From contig CAZIKK010000001.1 in NCBI GenBank assembly GCA_964539975.1, forward strand, positions 62,001 through 126,000: a stretch of 64,000 nucleotides of DNA, given 5' to 3'. The notes under the pieces are model-generated. The model did not search any database. It was not told where the DNA came from and saw nothing but the letters and a program-made list of their open reading frames with translations. Origin of the DNA: 38-11 sp964539975 (GTDB lineage: Bacteria > Bacillota > Clostridia > Tissierellales > Dethiosulfatibacteraceae). The translations under genes and the position numbers were made by a program. Shown in pieces: positions 18,509 through 27,735 of this stretch. The first letter of the stretch is position 1; every line of letters begins with the position of its first letter.

Positions 18509-20185
18509 CTAGAACAATCCTGATATTTTCCCGTTCTCATCTACATCAATTTTTTCAGCAGAGGGAAGTTTTGGCAATCCTGGCATTTTCATGATGTTGC
18601 CAGTTGATACCACAATAAAGCCTGCTCCTGCCGAAACTGTTATTTGACTCGCCGTAATCCTAAAATCTGAAGGCCTCCCGAGAATTGACGGGTCATCTGT
18701 AAGCGAGTATTGGGTTTTGGCCATACAGATAGGAAGATTTCCAAAACCTAGACGTTCAAGGTTCGCTATCTCTTTTTCGACTTTAGTGGTATAGTCAACA
18801 CCGTCTGCACCATATATTCGCGTTGCAATTGCTTCAATTTTTTCTTTGATTGATGCTTCAACATCATAAGCAAAATTAAATTTTTTCTCATGAGATTCGA
18901 TTAAACGAATTAAGTGATTGGCTAGTTCTTGTCCTCCTGATCCCCCTTTTTCCCAAACTTCTGAAAGCTCAATCGGGACACCTGCTTGTTGACATTTGTT
19001 TTTTATTAAATTAATTTCTGATTCTGTATCTAAAGGAAATTTGTTGATGGCTACTACAACAGGTAGACCAAAAACCTCTCTCATATTCTCAATGTGCTTA
19101 AGCAAATTAGGCACTCCATGGCTTAATGCGTCCAAGTTTTCAGTACTCAGTTCATCTTTTGGAAGGCCTCCATTGTACTTCAATGCCCGTATCGTCGCCA
19201 CAATAACAACTGCATCCGGCGAAAAACCAGCCTGTCTACATTTTATGTCAATAAACTTTTCGGCACCTAAATCAGCTCCAAAGCCAGCTTCTGTTACAAC
19301 ATAATCCGCAAAATGTCTCGCCATATTGGTGGCCATCAATGAATTACATCCATGCGCAATATTGGCAAACGGTCCTCCATGAATAAACGCGGGTGTTCCC
19401 TCAAGTGTCTGGACCAAATTGGGTTTTAGCGCATCTTTCAATAAAGCTGCCATTGCTCCCTGAGCATTTAATTCGGCTGCCGTAACAGGTTCCCCTGAGC
19501 GATTATATGCCACTACAATCTTTGCCATCCTATTCTTTAGATCCATCACATCTGAAGATAAGCAAAATGCAGCCATGACTTCACTGGCTACAGTAATGTC
19601 AAATCCATCCTCTCTCGGCATACCATTTCCTTTGCCTCCTAGTCCTGACACAATTTGTCTTAACTGTCTGTCATTCATGTCCAAAGCTCGACGCCAAACA
19701 ATTTTTCTTGTGTCAATGTTCAAATGGTTGCCTTGTTGAATATGGTTGTCGATCATAGCAGCTAGAAGGTTGTTGGCTGCACCAATCGCATGTAAATCAC
19801 CTGTGAAATGCAAGTTAATATCCTCCATAGGTACCACTTGTGCATAGCCGCCCCCAGCTGCTCCTCCCTTTATTCCAAACACAGGTCCTAGAGAGGGTTC
19901 TCTAATAGCAACAATGGTTTTTTTTCCCAATTTTGACAACGCATCTGCAACACCAATAGTTGTTGTGGTTTTGCCTTCTCCTGCTGGAGTGGGGTTGATT
20001 GCTGTCACCAAAATTACTTTACCTTGGTTGCTCTTTGTTTTTTTTAAGACATTATAATCAATTTTAGCTTTATGTGTCCCATATAAGTCAACAAATTCCT
20101 CTCCAATTCCAACTTTTTCAGCAATTTCGAGAATATGTCTAGGTTTTGCCTCTTGAGCAATCTGGATATCGCTTCTATGTGTCAT
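18509..20185 (-). CDS. fhs: formate-tetrahydrofolate ligase
   Basis: A 558-residue enzyme that makes 10-formyl-THF from formate, THF and ATP. It feeds purine synthesis or, run in reverse, gains ATP during purine or glycine breakdown. The nucleotide loop TPAGEGKTTT (residues 66-75) and the strongly conserved GGAAGGGYAQVVPMEDINLH stretch are present. I start at 20185, where AGGAGG lies five bases upstream; an ATG 21 bases earlier overlaps the ribosome site. No other Wood-Ljungdahl gene is in the window, so the pathway role is undecided. Confidence 0.97.
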   Translation of the reverse strand: MTHRSDIQIAQEAKPRHILEIAEKVGIGEEFVDLYGTHKAKIDYNVLKKTKSNQGKVILVTAINPTPAGEGKTTTTIGVADALSKLGKKTIVAIREPSLGPVFGIKGGAAGGGYAQVVPMEDINLHFTGDLHAIGAANNLLAAMIDNHIQQGNHLNIDTRKIVWRRALDMNDRQLRQIVSGLGGKGNGMPREDGFDITVASEVMAAFCLSSDVMDLKNRMAKIVVAYNRSGEPVTAAELNAQGAMAALLKDALKPNLVQTLEGTPAFIHGGPFANIAHGCNSLMATNMARHFADYVVTEAGFGADLGAEKFIDIKCRQAGFSPDAVVIVATIRALKYNGGLPKDELSTENLDALSHGVPNLLKHIENMREVFGLPVVVAINKFPLDTESEINLIKNKCQQAGVPIELSEVWEKGGSGGQELANHLIRLIESHEKKFNFAYDVEASIKEKIEAIATRIYGADGVDYTTKVEKEIANLERLGFGNLPICMAKTQYSLTDDPSILGRPSDFRITASQITVSAGAGFIVVSTGNIMKMPGLPKLPSAEKIDVDENGKISGLF

Positions 20186-20207
20186 TCTTTCCTCCTTGTT
20201 TTTCATG

Positions 20208-20918
20208 CTATCTTCTTTGTTTCAAAAAATGTTTTAAAGTATCTTTGTTTTTTGTTATCACCAAATCAATTGGAAAATTAACTGATTTGAAAATATTATA
20301 AATTTTTTCAAAATCACCTAGTCTGTAGTGAATGTGTGCATCACTTCCTGTAGTCACATATGCGCCAACATCCTTTGCAATCCTTGCAATTTCAACACAA
20401 TTGTCCCAACTACCTTCACGGCTTCCACTGAATGAACCACTGTTGATTTCAACTGCCACATGGTATTTCTTAGCCGCCTCAACAAATTCATATTGATGAA
20501 TGGGGTAGGCTGTGTTTCCAGGATGACCAATAATGTCAACTTTTCCACTTTTCATTGCATTGATTAGGGTGTTGGTGTTATCGTCGATAGACATGGCCTC
20601 AATACAAGGAGGGTGAAGGCTGGCAATAACCAAATCTAGCTTTCTTAATACCCACCCCGGTATATCAATTTCTCCTTCAATATTCATGATGTTTGCTTCT
20701 ACTCCTTTTAAAATCTCAATCCCATCTATTACATCTGGCAATTCCTTTTGATTAGCAATATGGTAGAGATGAGATGCACCAGGCATTTCTGGCCCATGAT
20801 CCGTTACGGCAAACATTTCAAATCCTTTAGATTTTGCTATAGCCAAATACTCACCAAAGGTACTGTAAGCATGTCCGCTTGATACAGTATGTAAATGCGT
20901 ATCTATCCTAATATCCAT
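20208..20918 (-). CDS. PHP-domain phosphatase (YcdX family)
   Basis: A 236-residue metal-dependent hydrolase of the PHP fold. The metal ligands appear as DTHLHT (H8, H10), TDHGPEMPGA and later histidines including the GSDAHIHYRLGDF motif, which together match YcdX-type phosphatases. The physiological substrate is unknown. It shares a promoter with fhs and ends 22 bases before it. Confidence 0.87.
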   Translation of the reverse strand: MDIRIDTHLHTVSSGHAYSTFGEYLAIAKSKGFEMFAVTDHGPEMPGASHLYHIANQKELPDVIDGIEILKGVEANIMNIEGEIDIPGWVLRKLDLVIASLHPPCIEAMSIDDNTNTLINAMKSGKVDIIGHPGNTAYPIHQYEFVEAAKKYHVAVEINSGSFSGSREGSWDNCVEIARIAKDVGAYVTTGSDAHIHYRLGDFEKIYNIFKSVNFPIDLVITKNKDTLKHFLKQRR

Positions 20919-20942
20919 AGTCCCTCCCTTAGATTTTATGTA

Positions 20943-20971
20943 TTTATATAATATATTGTTTTTTTAATCAA
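20943..20971 (-). promoter_or_regulatory. promoter of PHP-fhs
   Basis: On the minus strand TTGATT (20966-20971) and TATAAA (20943-20948) are separated by 17 bases, about 25 bases before the start codon at 20918. The -35 box overlaps the stop codon of ansA. Confidence 0.65.
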
Positions 20972-21969
20972 TGATAGTACATGATATCGTTACTAATCCG
21001 TTTGTAAAATAGATTTTTGACATCGTCATATTTTTTTGTTTGACCCATGATCCACATCATCTTTGTCAAAACACTCTCAAGGGTCATGTCTAAAGCCTCA
21101 AGTACATTATACCTTTTTAACGCTTTCATGCCAACTTCATAAAGCGCCATATCGCTACCCTCGCTCATTACCTGAGATGTGATGACAACGATTCTGCCAT
21201 TTGAGGTTAAAGATCCCATTTTTTCTAAAAAATTTCTCCTATCCTCAAATGGCAACCCTCCCGCTCCATAGCTCTCAATTACAATCCCCTCATATTTTTC
21301 ACCAATATAGTCCAAAACATCTGGTTGCATTCCAGGAGCTAGCTTCAGCAAAAAAATATTTGGGTAAATTTCTTTATAAAAAACTTCATCTTCCACAGGT
21401 ACTTCAGATCTTACGTATCTAGCAACCCGCGTGCCATCAATAAATGCTGCAATTGGATAATTAATACTCTCGAAGGCATCAAAGCTTTTTGTCTTGGTTT
21501 TTCTTGCACGAGTCCCCAAAATCGCTTTGCCGTCAAAAACTATGTACACGCCAGATACTCCTTCACAAAGAGCATATGTGATCGCATCTTTAAGATTTTT
21601 TTTTGCATCTGTTGTATCCATGTTGATAGGTCGCTGTGCTCCTGTTACAATAATTGGCTTTTTGATGTTTTGTATCATATAAGACAATGCCGCCGCTGTA
21701 TACGCCATCGTATCTGTTCCATGCGTGATAATAAACCCATCATAAAATGGATAGTTCTCTTCTATGCAAGCTGTCATTTCAACCCAATGCTCTGGCTGAA
21801 TGTTTGTACTGTCAATATTAATGAGTTCATAAGTGTTTATTTGATACCCATTCCCTAAATCATTCAAGTAGTTTAGCATTTCATCAGCACTGATGCTGGG
21901 TGCAAATCCCTCTGTCGTAATTGTACTGGCAATGGTTCCTCCTGTTGAGATAAGCAGCAGTTTTCTCAT
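20968..21969 (-). CDS. ansA: type I (cytoplasmic) L-asparaginase
   Basis: A 333-residue asparaginase that hydrolyses asparagine to aspartate and ammonia. Both catalytic threonine motifs are present: STGGTIAS with T12 and ITHGTDTM with T85. There is no signal peptide, so it is the cytoplasmic, low-affinity type (AnsA). It overlaps the pseudouridine synthase gene by four bases (ATGA). It fits the amino-acid-degrading theme of the window with Tdh/Kbl. Confidence 0.94.
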   Translation of the reverse strand: MRKLLLISTGGTIASTITTEGFAPSISADEMLNYLNDLGNGYQINTYELINIDSTNIQPEHWVEMTACIEENYPFYDGFIITHGTDTMAYTAAALSYMIQNIKKPIIVTGAQRPINMDTTDAKKNLKDAITYALCEGVSGVYIVFDGKAILGTRARKTKTKSFDAFESINYPIAAFIDGTRVARYVRSEVPVEDEVFYKEIYPNIFLLKLAPGMQPDVLDYIGEKYEGIVIESYGAGGLPFEDRRNFLEKMGSLTSNGRIVVITSQVMSEGSDMALYEVGMKALKRYNVLEALDMTLESVLTKMMWIMGQTKKYDDVKNLFYKRISNDIMYYH

Positions 21970-22850
21970 ATGGACTCCTTTATAATCAATTTACTCATAT
22001 CATCCGGCAAAGTAGCTTTAATAAAAACAGAATCTCCAGTCCTTGGATGAGCAAACGCCATAGAATAACAATGCAAAGCTTGTCGTCCTATCCATAGGCT
22101 CTCTTCTCCGTACAACGTATCTCCTAATATAGGCATCCCTTCATTAGCCATATGAACACGAATTTGGTGTGTTCGTCCTGTGATTAGCTTGACTTCCAAG
22201 CATGAGAAGTTACCCTGAATATTCACTAGACGGTAATGCGTTTCACAAGCTTTCCCAAATAAATTCACTTCACTCTTTATCGAACCTTTCTCTTTTAAAA
22301 TAGGCGCATTAAGAACTCCTTCATGTTTATTTGGTTTTCCATTCACACATGCTATGTAAGTTTTTTCAATTTTCCCCTGTTTCATTTCCGCTGAGACTAA
22401 GTGGTGTACATGCGGATTTTTGGCCACCAACAATACACCAGACGTATTCATGTCCAACCTATTCACGAATCTTACCTTTCTATTAATACCTGACTCCTCA
22501 AAATATTGAGCAAGTCCATTAGCCAATGTTCCTCTATCATGACTTTTAGTTGGATGTACCACAAGATAAGGATTTTTGTTGATCGCTAGAAGATCTTGAT
22601 CTTCATAAATCACTTCTAGGTCCATTTTTTCCATTGGAATGTCTTCTTTCTCATCCAAAAAATCCACCTGTATAACTTCATCTCGAAACACTGTCTTGTG
22701 AAGGGTTGTTGTCTTTCCTTCAATCGTGATCTTCCCGCCCATATCTAGTTTTTCCAATAGTCTTTTTGAAAAACCTGCTTGTTCGGTCAATAAATCTTTA
22801 ACTTTCATGTCCTCTTCGCCACACATTATATAAAACGTATCTATTGCCAT
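21966..22850 (-). CDS. RluA-family pseudouridine synthase
   Basis: A 294-residue enzyme that isomerises uridine in rRNA or tRNA. The catalytic Asp is D133 in the motif VNRLDMNTSG, which in most relatives reads HRLD.(D/N)TSG. The RTHQIRVHMA segment of the family is also present. An N-terminal S4-like segment (KVKDLLTEQAGFSKRLLEKL) suggests an RluD/YlyB-type architecture. The start at 22850 is set by AGAGG five bases upstream; the frame stays open for 62 codons further upstream but crosses the divergent promoter region. Confidence 0.92.
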   Translation of the reverse strand: MAIDTFYIMCGEEDMKVKDLLTEQAGFSKRLLEKLDMGGKITIEGKTTTLHKTVFRDEVIQVDFLDEKEDIPMEKMDLEVIYEDQDLLAINKNPYLVVHPTKSHDRGTLANGLAQYFEESGINRKVRFVNRLDMNTSGVLLVAKNPHVHHLVSAEMKQGKIEKTYIACVNGKPNKHEGVLNAPILKEKGSIKSEVNLFGKACETHYRLVNIQGNFSCLEVKLITGRTHQIRVHMANEGMPILGDTLYGEESLWIGRQALHCYSMAFAHPRTGDSVFIKATLPDDMSKLIIKESI

Positions 22851-22862
22851 CATAACCTCTAA

Positions 22863-22915
22863 TTGAATTTTACTCTGATATCCTATATTATATAAATGTA
22901 TCAAGTGAACTACAA
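22863..22915. promoter_or_regulatory. divergent overlapping promoters, pseudouridine synthase / NAD kinase
   Basis: Plus strand: TTGAAT (22863-22868), 17 bases, TATTAT (22886-22891), for the NAD kinase gene. Minus strand: TTGTAG (22910-22915), 17 bases, TATAAT (22887-22892), for the pseudouridine synthase gene. The two -10 boxes occupy the same bases on opposite strands, so the two promoters cannot both be open at once. Confidence 0.62.
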
Positions 22916-22934
22916 CCTGAAATGTGGAGAATTT

Positions 22935-23741
22935 ATGGAGAATAACAGAATTATAAATATAATTACAAATAACAACAGCTATTCCATTGAAATTGCAGCT
23001 CAACTCAAATATGAGTTGACGCGCTATCACTATCATGTTTCAGAAGAATACAATCCTTCCGCAGAGCTTAACATTTCCGTTGGAGGCGATGGCTCTTTTT
23101 TAAGAGCCCTTCGAAATAATGATTTTCCATCCATTCCCATCATTGGCGTAAACACTGGTAATCTTGGTTTTTATCCTGAGTTGTCCCCAAAAGACATTCA
23201 GTCTTTTGCTAAAGACTACAGCCTTGGCCAATACAGCATCAATAAGTTGCCGCTTTTACAATGCGAGATCTGCTCCGAAGAAGTTGTTCATACGGTCTAT
23301 GCATTAAATGATATAGCCATAAAAGGAGACCAAACCAAAACCATACATCTTGATGTATTCATAGATTACAACCATCTCGAAACGGTTAGTGGTGATGGTG
23401 TTATTGTTTCGATGCCGATGGGTAGTTCTGCTTACAACTATTCTTCTGGTGGTAGCTTGGTGTACCCTTCTTTAAACACCATGCAACTGACACCAATAGC
23501 GCCCCTCAACTCAAACGCTTACCGTTGTTTGTCTTCAAGCATTATTGTCCCTCCTGATTTGAATATAATCATTGTTCCTGAGTACAAGTACATTGAAAAA
23601 ATTGTTTTTAGCTTGGATGGCGAACAGGTCAATTATGAAAAAGTTACTCACTCAAATTTCTTTGTCTCCCAAAAAACAATAAAAATCATTTCCATGGGTA
23701 CTTTCAACTATTGGAAAGTAATAAAAGAAAAATTCCTATAA
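22935..23741 (+). CDS. nadK: NAD kinase (divergent)
   Basis: A 268-residue ATP-NAD kinase that makes NADP. The catalytic motif GGDG is at residues 50-53, followed by an NTGNLGF loop and the glycine-rich GDGVIVSMPMGSSAYNYSSG region. The last differs from the usual GDGxxxSTPTGSTAY, and NDIAIKG replaces the common NE start of the NAD-contacting loop, so the enzyme is divergent. The start at 22935 has GGAG five bases upstream; a longer start at 22896 has no ribosome site. A hairpin terminator follows immediately. Confidence 0.86.
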   Translation: MENNRIINIITNNNSYSIEIAAQLKYELTRYHYHVSEEYNPSAELNISVGGDGSFLRALRNNDFPSIPIIGVNTGNLGFYPELSPKDIQSFAKDYSLGQYSINKLPLLQCEICSEEVVHTVYALNDIAIKGDQTKTIHLDVFIDYNHLETVSGDGVIVSMPMGSSAYNYSSGGSLVYPSLNTMQLTPIAPLNSNAYRCLSSSIIVPPDLNIIIVPEYKYIEKIVFSLDGEQVNYEKVTHSNFFVSQKTIKIISMGTFNYWKVIKEKFL

Positions 23742-23769
23742 AAAAAGCTGTGGTTTTCACAGCTTTTTT
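23741..23769. terminator. bidirectional terminator
   Basis: A 12-base stem (AAAAAAGCTGTG / CACAGCTTTTTT) with loop GTTTT lies between the convergent NAD kinase and carboxyltransferase genes. A and T runs flank both sides, so it can end both transcripts. Confidence 0.9.
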
Positions 23770-23770
23770 T

Positions 23771-25144
23771 CTATCCAACATACCCTTCCGCTTGATTGTA
23801 GCGATCTATCTTTCTGTTCTCCAAAAATTCTTTTGCAACTTGAGGAAATAGGACATAGGATAATACGTCTTCCATTGATTCTGACAAATCACCAATGTCC
23901 GCCTTTGCTTTCTCCAACTCATTCTCTAGGAAGTCCGCTGGCCTTACAGTTATGACTTCTTCTTCACCTATTATTTTTGTTCTGATCTCATCAGAAATTG
24001 GAGCAGGTGGTTTCCCATAAAGGCCCTTCACATATTTTTTTATCTCAACCGGAACCATTTTATAGCGCTCTCCAGTCATTACATTGAACACTGCTTGTGT
24101 CCCAACCATTTGACTCATAGGTGTAACCAACGGAGGGAACCCCAAATCTTCTCTAACTCTGGGAATTTCTCTCAATACAGCTTCAAACTTATCTTCAGCA
24201 TTCAAAGACTTCAGTTGTGATATGAGATTTGACAACATACCACCAGGCACTTGATATAGCAACGTTCTCGGTTCAAGGAATAATACTTTTGGACTTAAAA
24301 TGCCTTGCTCTAAATAATTATCCCTTATTCTCTTGAAATGATCCGCTATTTCATTAAGGAGCAAAATATCCAAACCTGTTTCATAAGGTGTTCCTATCAG
24401 TGTCTCTACAATTGTTTCCGTCGGAGGTTGACTCGTCCCTGATGAAAAAGGTGAAATGGCAGTATCAACGATGTCAACACCCGCCTCTATTGCCTTTAAT
24501 ACTGTCATAGATGCAACTCCACTGGTACAATGGTTGTGTAATTCAATTGGCAAAGATGTGCTAGATTTTATCGCCTTAATGAAATCGAAAGCATCATAAG
24601 GTTTTAATATCCCCGACATATCTTTAATACAAATAGAATCCGCGCCCATTTCTTCCAATTTATTAATCAAGTCTATAAAATATTCAACCGTATGAACCTT
24701 GCTTGTCGCATAAGATATGGCACATTGACAATGCGCACCTTCATCTTTAATAACTTCAATTGACTTTTGCATATTTCTCGGATCATTCAAAGCATCAAAT
24801 ACTCGAATTATATCGATGCCATTTTTGATTGCTTTGCGAATAAACATCTCTACCACATCGTCTGCATAATGCTTATACCCTAATAGGTTTTGTCCACGCA
24901 GAAGCATTTGGAGTTTTGTATTCTTCACATGCTTCTTAATCGTCCTCAGTCTTTCCCAAGGATCCTCATTCAAAAATCTTAAACAAGCATCAAAAGTTGC
25001 ACCGCCCCATACTTCAATGGCATGGTAACCCACACGATCGATTTTGTCCAAGACTGGAATCATTTCTTCAGTTGTCATCCGTGTTGCAATTAAAGATTGA
25101 TGTCCGTCCCTTAAAGAAGTCTCTGTAATTTTTACCTTTTTCAT
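23771..25144 (-). CDS. oadA: carboxyltransferase, oxaloacetate decarboxylase alpha / pyruvate carboxylase subunit B type
   Basis: A 457-residue TIM-barrel carboxyltransferase. ETSLRDGHQS gives the metal-site Asp, and GGATFDACLRFLNEDPW and MLLRGQN are family hallmarks. The C-terminal part is the conserved carboxylase domain (about 300-440). The protein stops before any biotinyl domain and has no MKM lysine motif, so a separate biotin carrier must serve it. It could decarboxylate oxaloacetate or act in pyruvate carboxylation or transcarboxylation; sequence does not decide. The start at 25144 has AAGG nine bases upstream; an ATG three codons earlier abuts that site. Confidence 0.87.
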   Translation of the reverse strand: MKKVKITETSLRDGHQSLIATRMTTEEMIPVLDKIDRVGYHAIEVWGGATFDACLRFLNEDPWERLRTIKKHVKNTKLQMLLRGQNLLGYKHYADDVVEMFIRKAIKNGIDIIRVFDALNDPRNMQKSIEVIKDEGAHCQCAISYATSKVHTVEYFIDLINKLEEMGADSICIKDMSGILKPYDAFDFIKAIKSSTSLPIELHNHCTSGVASMTVLKAIEAGVDIVDTAISPFSSGTSQPPTETIVETLIGTPYETGLDILLLNEIADHFKRIRDNYLEQGILSPKVLFLEPRTLLYQVPGGMLSNLISQLKSLNAEDKFEAVLREIPRVREDLGFPPLVTPMSQMVGTQAVFNVMTGERYKMVPVEIKKYVKGLYGKPPAPISDEIRTKIIGEEEVITVRPADFLENELEKAKADIGDLSESMEDVLSYVLFPQVAKEFLENRKIDRYNQAEGYVG

Positions 25145-25233
25145 ATCAACCATCCTTTATAAACTTTAAAACATGCTCAGATTAATTCAGCTCACTGAAT
25201 TTTTATTTAACATTATTCAAATTAAGTCAATTG

Positions 25234-25263
25234 TTGATTTTCTTAATTAAATTATGCTATAAT
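25234..25263 (+). promoter_or_regulatory. promoter of the Lrp-family gene
   Basis: TTGATT (25234-25239), 18 bases, TATAAT (25258-25263). The 128 bases from here to the start codon are AT-rich leader in which I see no clear structure. The whole 247-base gap between 25145 and 25391 holds this promoter and, presumably, that of the carboxyltransferase on the other strand. Confidence 0.6.
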
Positions 25264-25391
25264 TCTGTTATAATTGTTTTTATCATACCATTTAGTTCGT
25301 CCTCTGTAAATGCAAAAAGAAACAAAAAACAGAAAAATACTTTAACAAAATAGGTTTTTTCTTATAAAGACTCAATATTATGAGGTGTATT

Positions 25392-25817
25392 ATGGATATT
25401 ACAGATTTAAAAATCATCGAAGCTATGCAACAAAATGGTCGTATCTCTATGAAAAACTTGGCTCACTTAGTGTCTTTGAGCCCACCCGCTACAGCAGAAA
25501 GGGTTCGTCGACTAGAAGAAAATGGCATTATTCAACGGTATAAGGCCATCATCAATTCTGACAAGGTGGGAAAACCTATCCGTGTTTTTATTAATGTGGC
25601 CATGAAATCAGATAAGTTGTCTGAATTTATTGCATTTGCTGAGAAAACTGAAGCCATTACGGAATGTCATCACGTAACTGGTCCTTATAGTATGATCTTA
25701 AAAGCGCACCTTAGAGAAATGTCTGAACTAGAAGTCTTGGTTGGGAAAGTTCAGGTATTTGGCAATACAGAGACTCACATCATCATGTCAAGTCCTATAG
25801 AAAACAAACCTTTGTGA
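25392..25817 (+). CDS. Lrp/AsnC family transcriptional regulator
   Basis: A 141-residue regulator with an N-terminal helix-turn-helix (DITDLKIIEAMQQNGRISMKNLAHLVSLSPPATAERVRRLEENGII) and a C-terminal RAM ligand domain with the GPYSMILKAHLRE segment. The family senses amino acids or related metabolites and often controls neighbouring metabolic genes. The divergent carboxyltransferase gene is a candidate target (inference). The start at 25392 is set by GAGGTG four bases upstream; an ATG four codons earlier would place that site inside the gene. Confidence 0.92.
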   Translation: MDITDLKIIEAMQQNGRISMKNLAHLVSLSPPATAERVRRLEENGIIQRYKAIINSDKVGKPIRVFINVAMKSDKLSEFIAFAEKTEAITECHHVTGPYSMILKAHLREMSELEVLVGKVQVFGNTETHIIMSSPIENKPL

Positions 25818-25818
25818 C

Positions 25819-26394
25819 CTATCTATTTTCTTTGTCTTGAGTCTCTTCTTGTACAAACCAACCGAATCCTATGATCAACAATATATCACCTATGCTGATT
25901 GTTTTGGGAAATGGATATGGATGAGACAGCACGATGATATCACCTAAAATTCTTAATACCGTGTCTTCTGTCATTGCTGTGTGTATCAGATCTTTCCCTG
26001 ATTGTAAATACTGAATGTTTTCAATGGCATTTTCATAACCCATAGGTATGTAAACAGGCATCTTCATGCCATTTAACATGATCACCAAAAAATTCAACAA
26101 TGTTCCTAAAAAAAGAATTCTCATATAATGCTTCTCAATATTCAAAACCATTCCTATCAATAATAATTGATAAGAAATACAATGAATAAATGAAAAGTAT
26201 TCATGAATATATCCTGATAAGAAGAAATCAGTAAAATATGTTGTTATGAGAATGGCTAGAAACTGCAAAAAGAAGCTTGCTGCAAAAATTGCAAGCCCCT
26301 TTATATTAACAGCTATCAAATTTTTCAACTTTTGTTTCCTAACAAATACCACTACCAATGACAAAGCAAGTACTAAAAGTATCTCATGTATCAT
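25819..26394 (-). CDS. DUF5317 family membrane protein
   Basis: A 191-residue protein with about five hydrophobic segments and the family-typical NGMKMPVYIP and GDILLIIG stretches. It matches the clostridial DUF5317 family, of unknown function and often found beside HD-GYP genes. I use the ATG at 26394; a TTG just upstream is less likely. It lies 15 bases downstream of the HD-GYP gene and its end almost touches the convergent Lrp gene. Confidence 0.75.
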   Translation of the reverse strand: MIHEILLVLALSLVVVFVRKQKLKNLIAVNIKGLAIFAASFFLQFLAILITTYFTDFFLSGYIHEYFSFIHCISYQLLLIGMVLNIEKHYMRILFLGTLLNFLVIMLNGMKMPVYIPMGYENAIENIQYLQSGKDLIHTAMTEDTVLRILGDIIVLSHPYPFPKTISIGDILLIIGFGWFVQEETQDKENR

Positions 26395-26409
26395 CAAGCT
26401 ATTCCTTCT

Positions 26410-27693
26410 TCATTTTTTTTGATCTTCTTCGATGTTATCCGTTATATTCACAAGAGCTTTTTGGGTAGCTATCCATAAATTTGGATTAAACTGGGTCCCC
26501 ATGTTAGCTTGAATCTCATCAATCGCTTCTTTGGGTGAAAGGGCCTTTCTGTAAGGCCTGTCTGTTGTCATCGCATCATATGCATCAGCTATAGTCAACA
26601 CACAGGTCTCAATAGGTATCTTCTCCTTGCTGATACCATCTGGATAACCTCCCCCGTCCCATCTCTCATGATGATGTTTAACTATTTCCATGACTTCACC
26701 AAGAAAACCCACATCCTTGATAATATCATAGCCAATGCTAGGATGATTCTTAATCACTTCTAACTCTAAGTCAGATAACCGATCTTTCTTATTGAGAATA
26801 TTGTCGTTAATCCCAATTTTCCCTATATCATGCAACAGCGCCGCGTTTTTTATGACTTCTATTTGTTTTGGACTCATATCCATTTCATTAGCAATTGCTA
26901 CTGCGTATTCCCCAACTCTCGAAGCATGCCCGCTTGTATAAGGGTCCTTGGCTTCTATGGCATTAATCAATGCTTTCACTGTGTCATAATAGTTTTTTCT
27001 CATATCGACATATAATTTAAACGAATACCTTGAAAGCATTAACGGTACAAAAAATAAAACTACTGCCCCAGGTCCATAACTATTATATGCAATGGCCACA
27101 AGAATTCCAAGTAAGCTCACTGCAAAAACACTCAAATTTGTTCCTCTGAAATTTTCAAACCAAATATGTGTAAACTTGCCCCCTTGTAAAAAAAATATCA
27201 GTGCGGTCATGCAAAGAGTGTTGACTGTAATGAACACTGCCATAGATCCAATCACTGAAAAGGGGTCAATGAAATCAAAAGAAAGAAATTGATTGTGTAT
27301 TAACACATATGCAATCCCTGCAGTTCCTGTATATAGAATGTTTTGAGAAACATTAAACAACGTTTTTATCGGGGGTGTATTGAAAAAATGAATGTACCCT
27401 CTCCCTTCAACATAAGGTCGACAAAAAGTCATACCCGCTATCCCAACAATAATTGCAGCTAATGGTCCTCCGACGATTATTGCTGCAAAAGTAATGGCAA
27501 ATGTCACTGATATGGCTCCTATCCCTGGCAATTGAACCAGAAATGTTTCCGCAACTACTGCCAAAATGGATAAAACTAAGACCATCATCCAGTCATCAAC
27601 ATGGTATTGGTTTATAACATAACCCATCAGCAATGCAGACAGGATCGCCAATCCAAAAATGTAGTTTCTTGCCTTAACTGGAACACTGGACAT
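26410..27693 (-). CDS. membrane HD-GYP domain phosphohydrolase
   Basis: A 427-residue protein. An N-terminal membrane region (about residues 10-225, some seven hydrophobic segments, MASE-like) is joined to a cytoplasmic HD-GYP domain with H256, the HD pair H288-D289 and HHERWDGGGYPDG at 341-353. HD-GYP domains with this motif usually hydrolyse cyclic di-GMP. The membrane part is likely a sensor whose signal is unknown. AAGGAGG lies five bases before the ATG. It sits between a 25-residue peptide gene and the DUF5317 gene in one transcription unit. Confidence 0.93.
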   Translation of the reverse strand: MSSVPVKARNYIFGLAILSALLMGYVINQYHVDDWMMVLVLSILAVVAETFLVQLPGIGAISVTFAITFAAIIVGGPLAAIIVGIAGMTFCRPYVEGRGYIHFFNTPPIKTLFNVSQNILYTGTAGIAYVLIHNQFLSFDFIDPFSVIGSMAVFITVNTLCMTALIFFLQGGKFTHIWFENFRGTNLSVFAVSLLGILVAIAYNSYGPGAVVLFFVPLMLSRYSFKLYVDMRKNYYDTVKALINAIEAKDPYTSGHASRVGEYAVAIANEMDMSPKQIEVIKNAALLHDIGKIGINDNILNKKDRLSDLELEVIKNHPSIGYDIIKDVGFLGEVMEIVKHHHERWDGGGYPDGISKEKIPIETCVLTIADAYDAMTTDRPYRKALSPKEAIDEIQANMGTQFNPNLWIATQKALVNITDNIEEDQKK

Positions 27694-27735
27694 GATGACC
27701 TCCTTATATATAAAAGACCGGTTAAAAAAATTATT

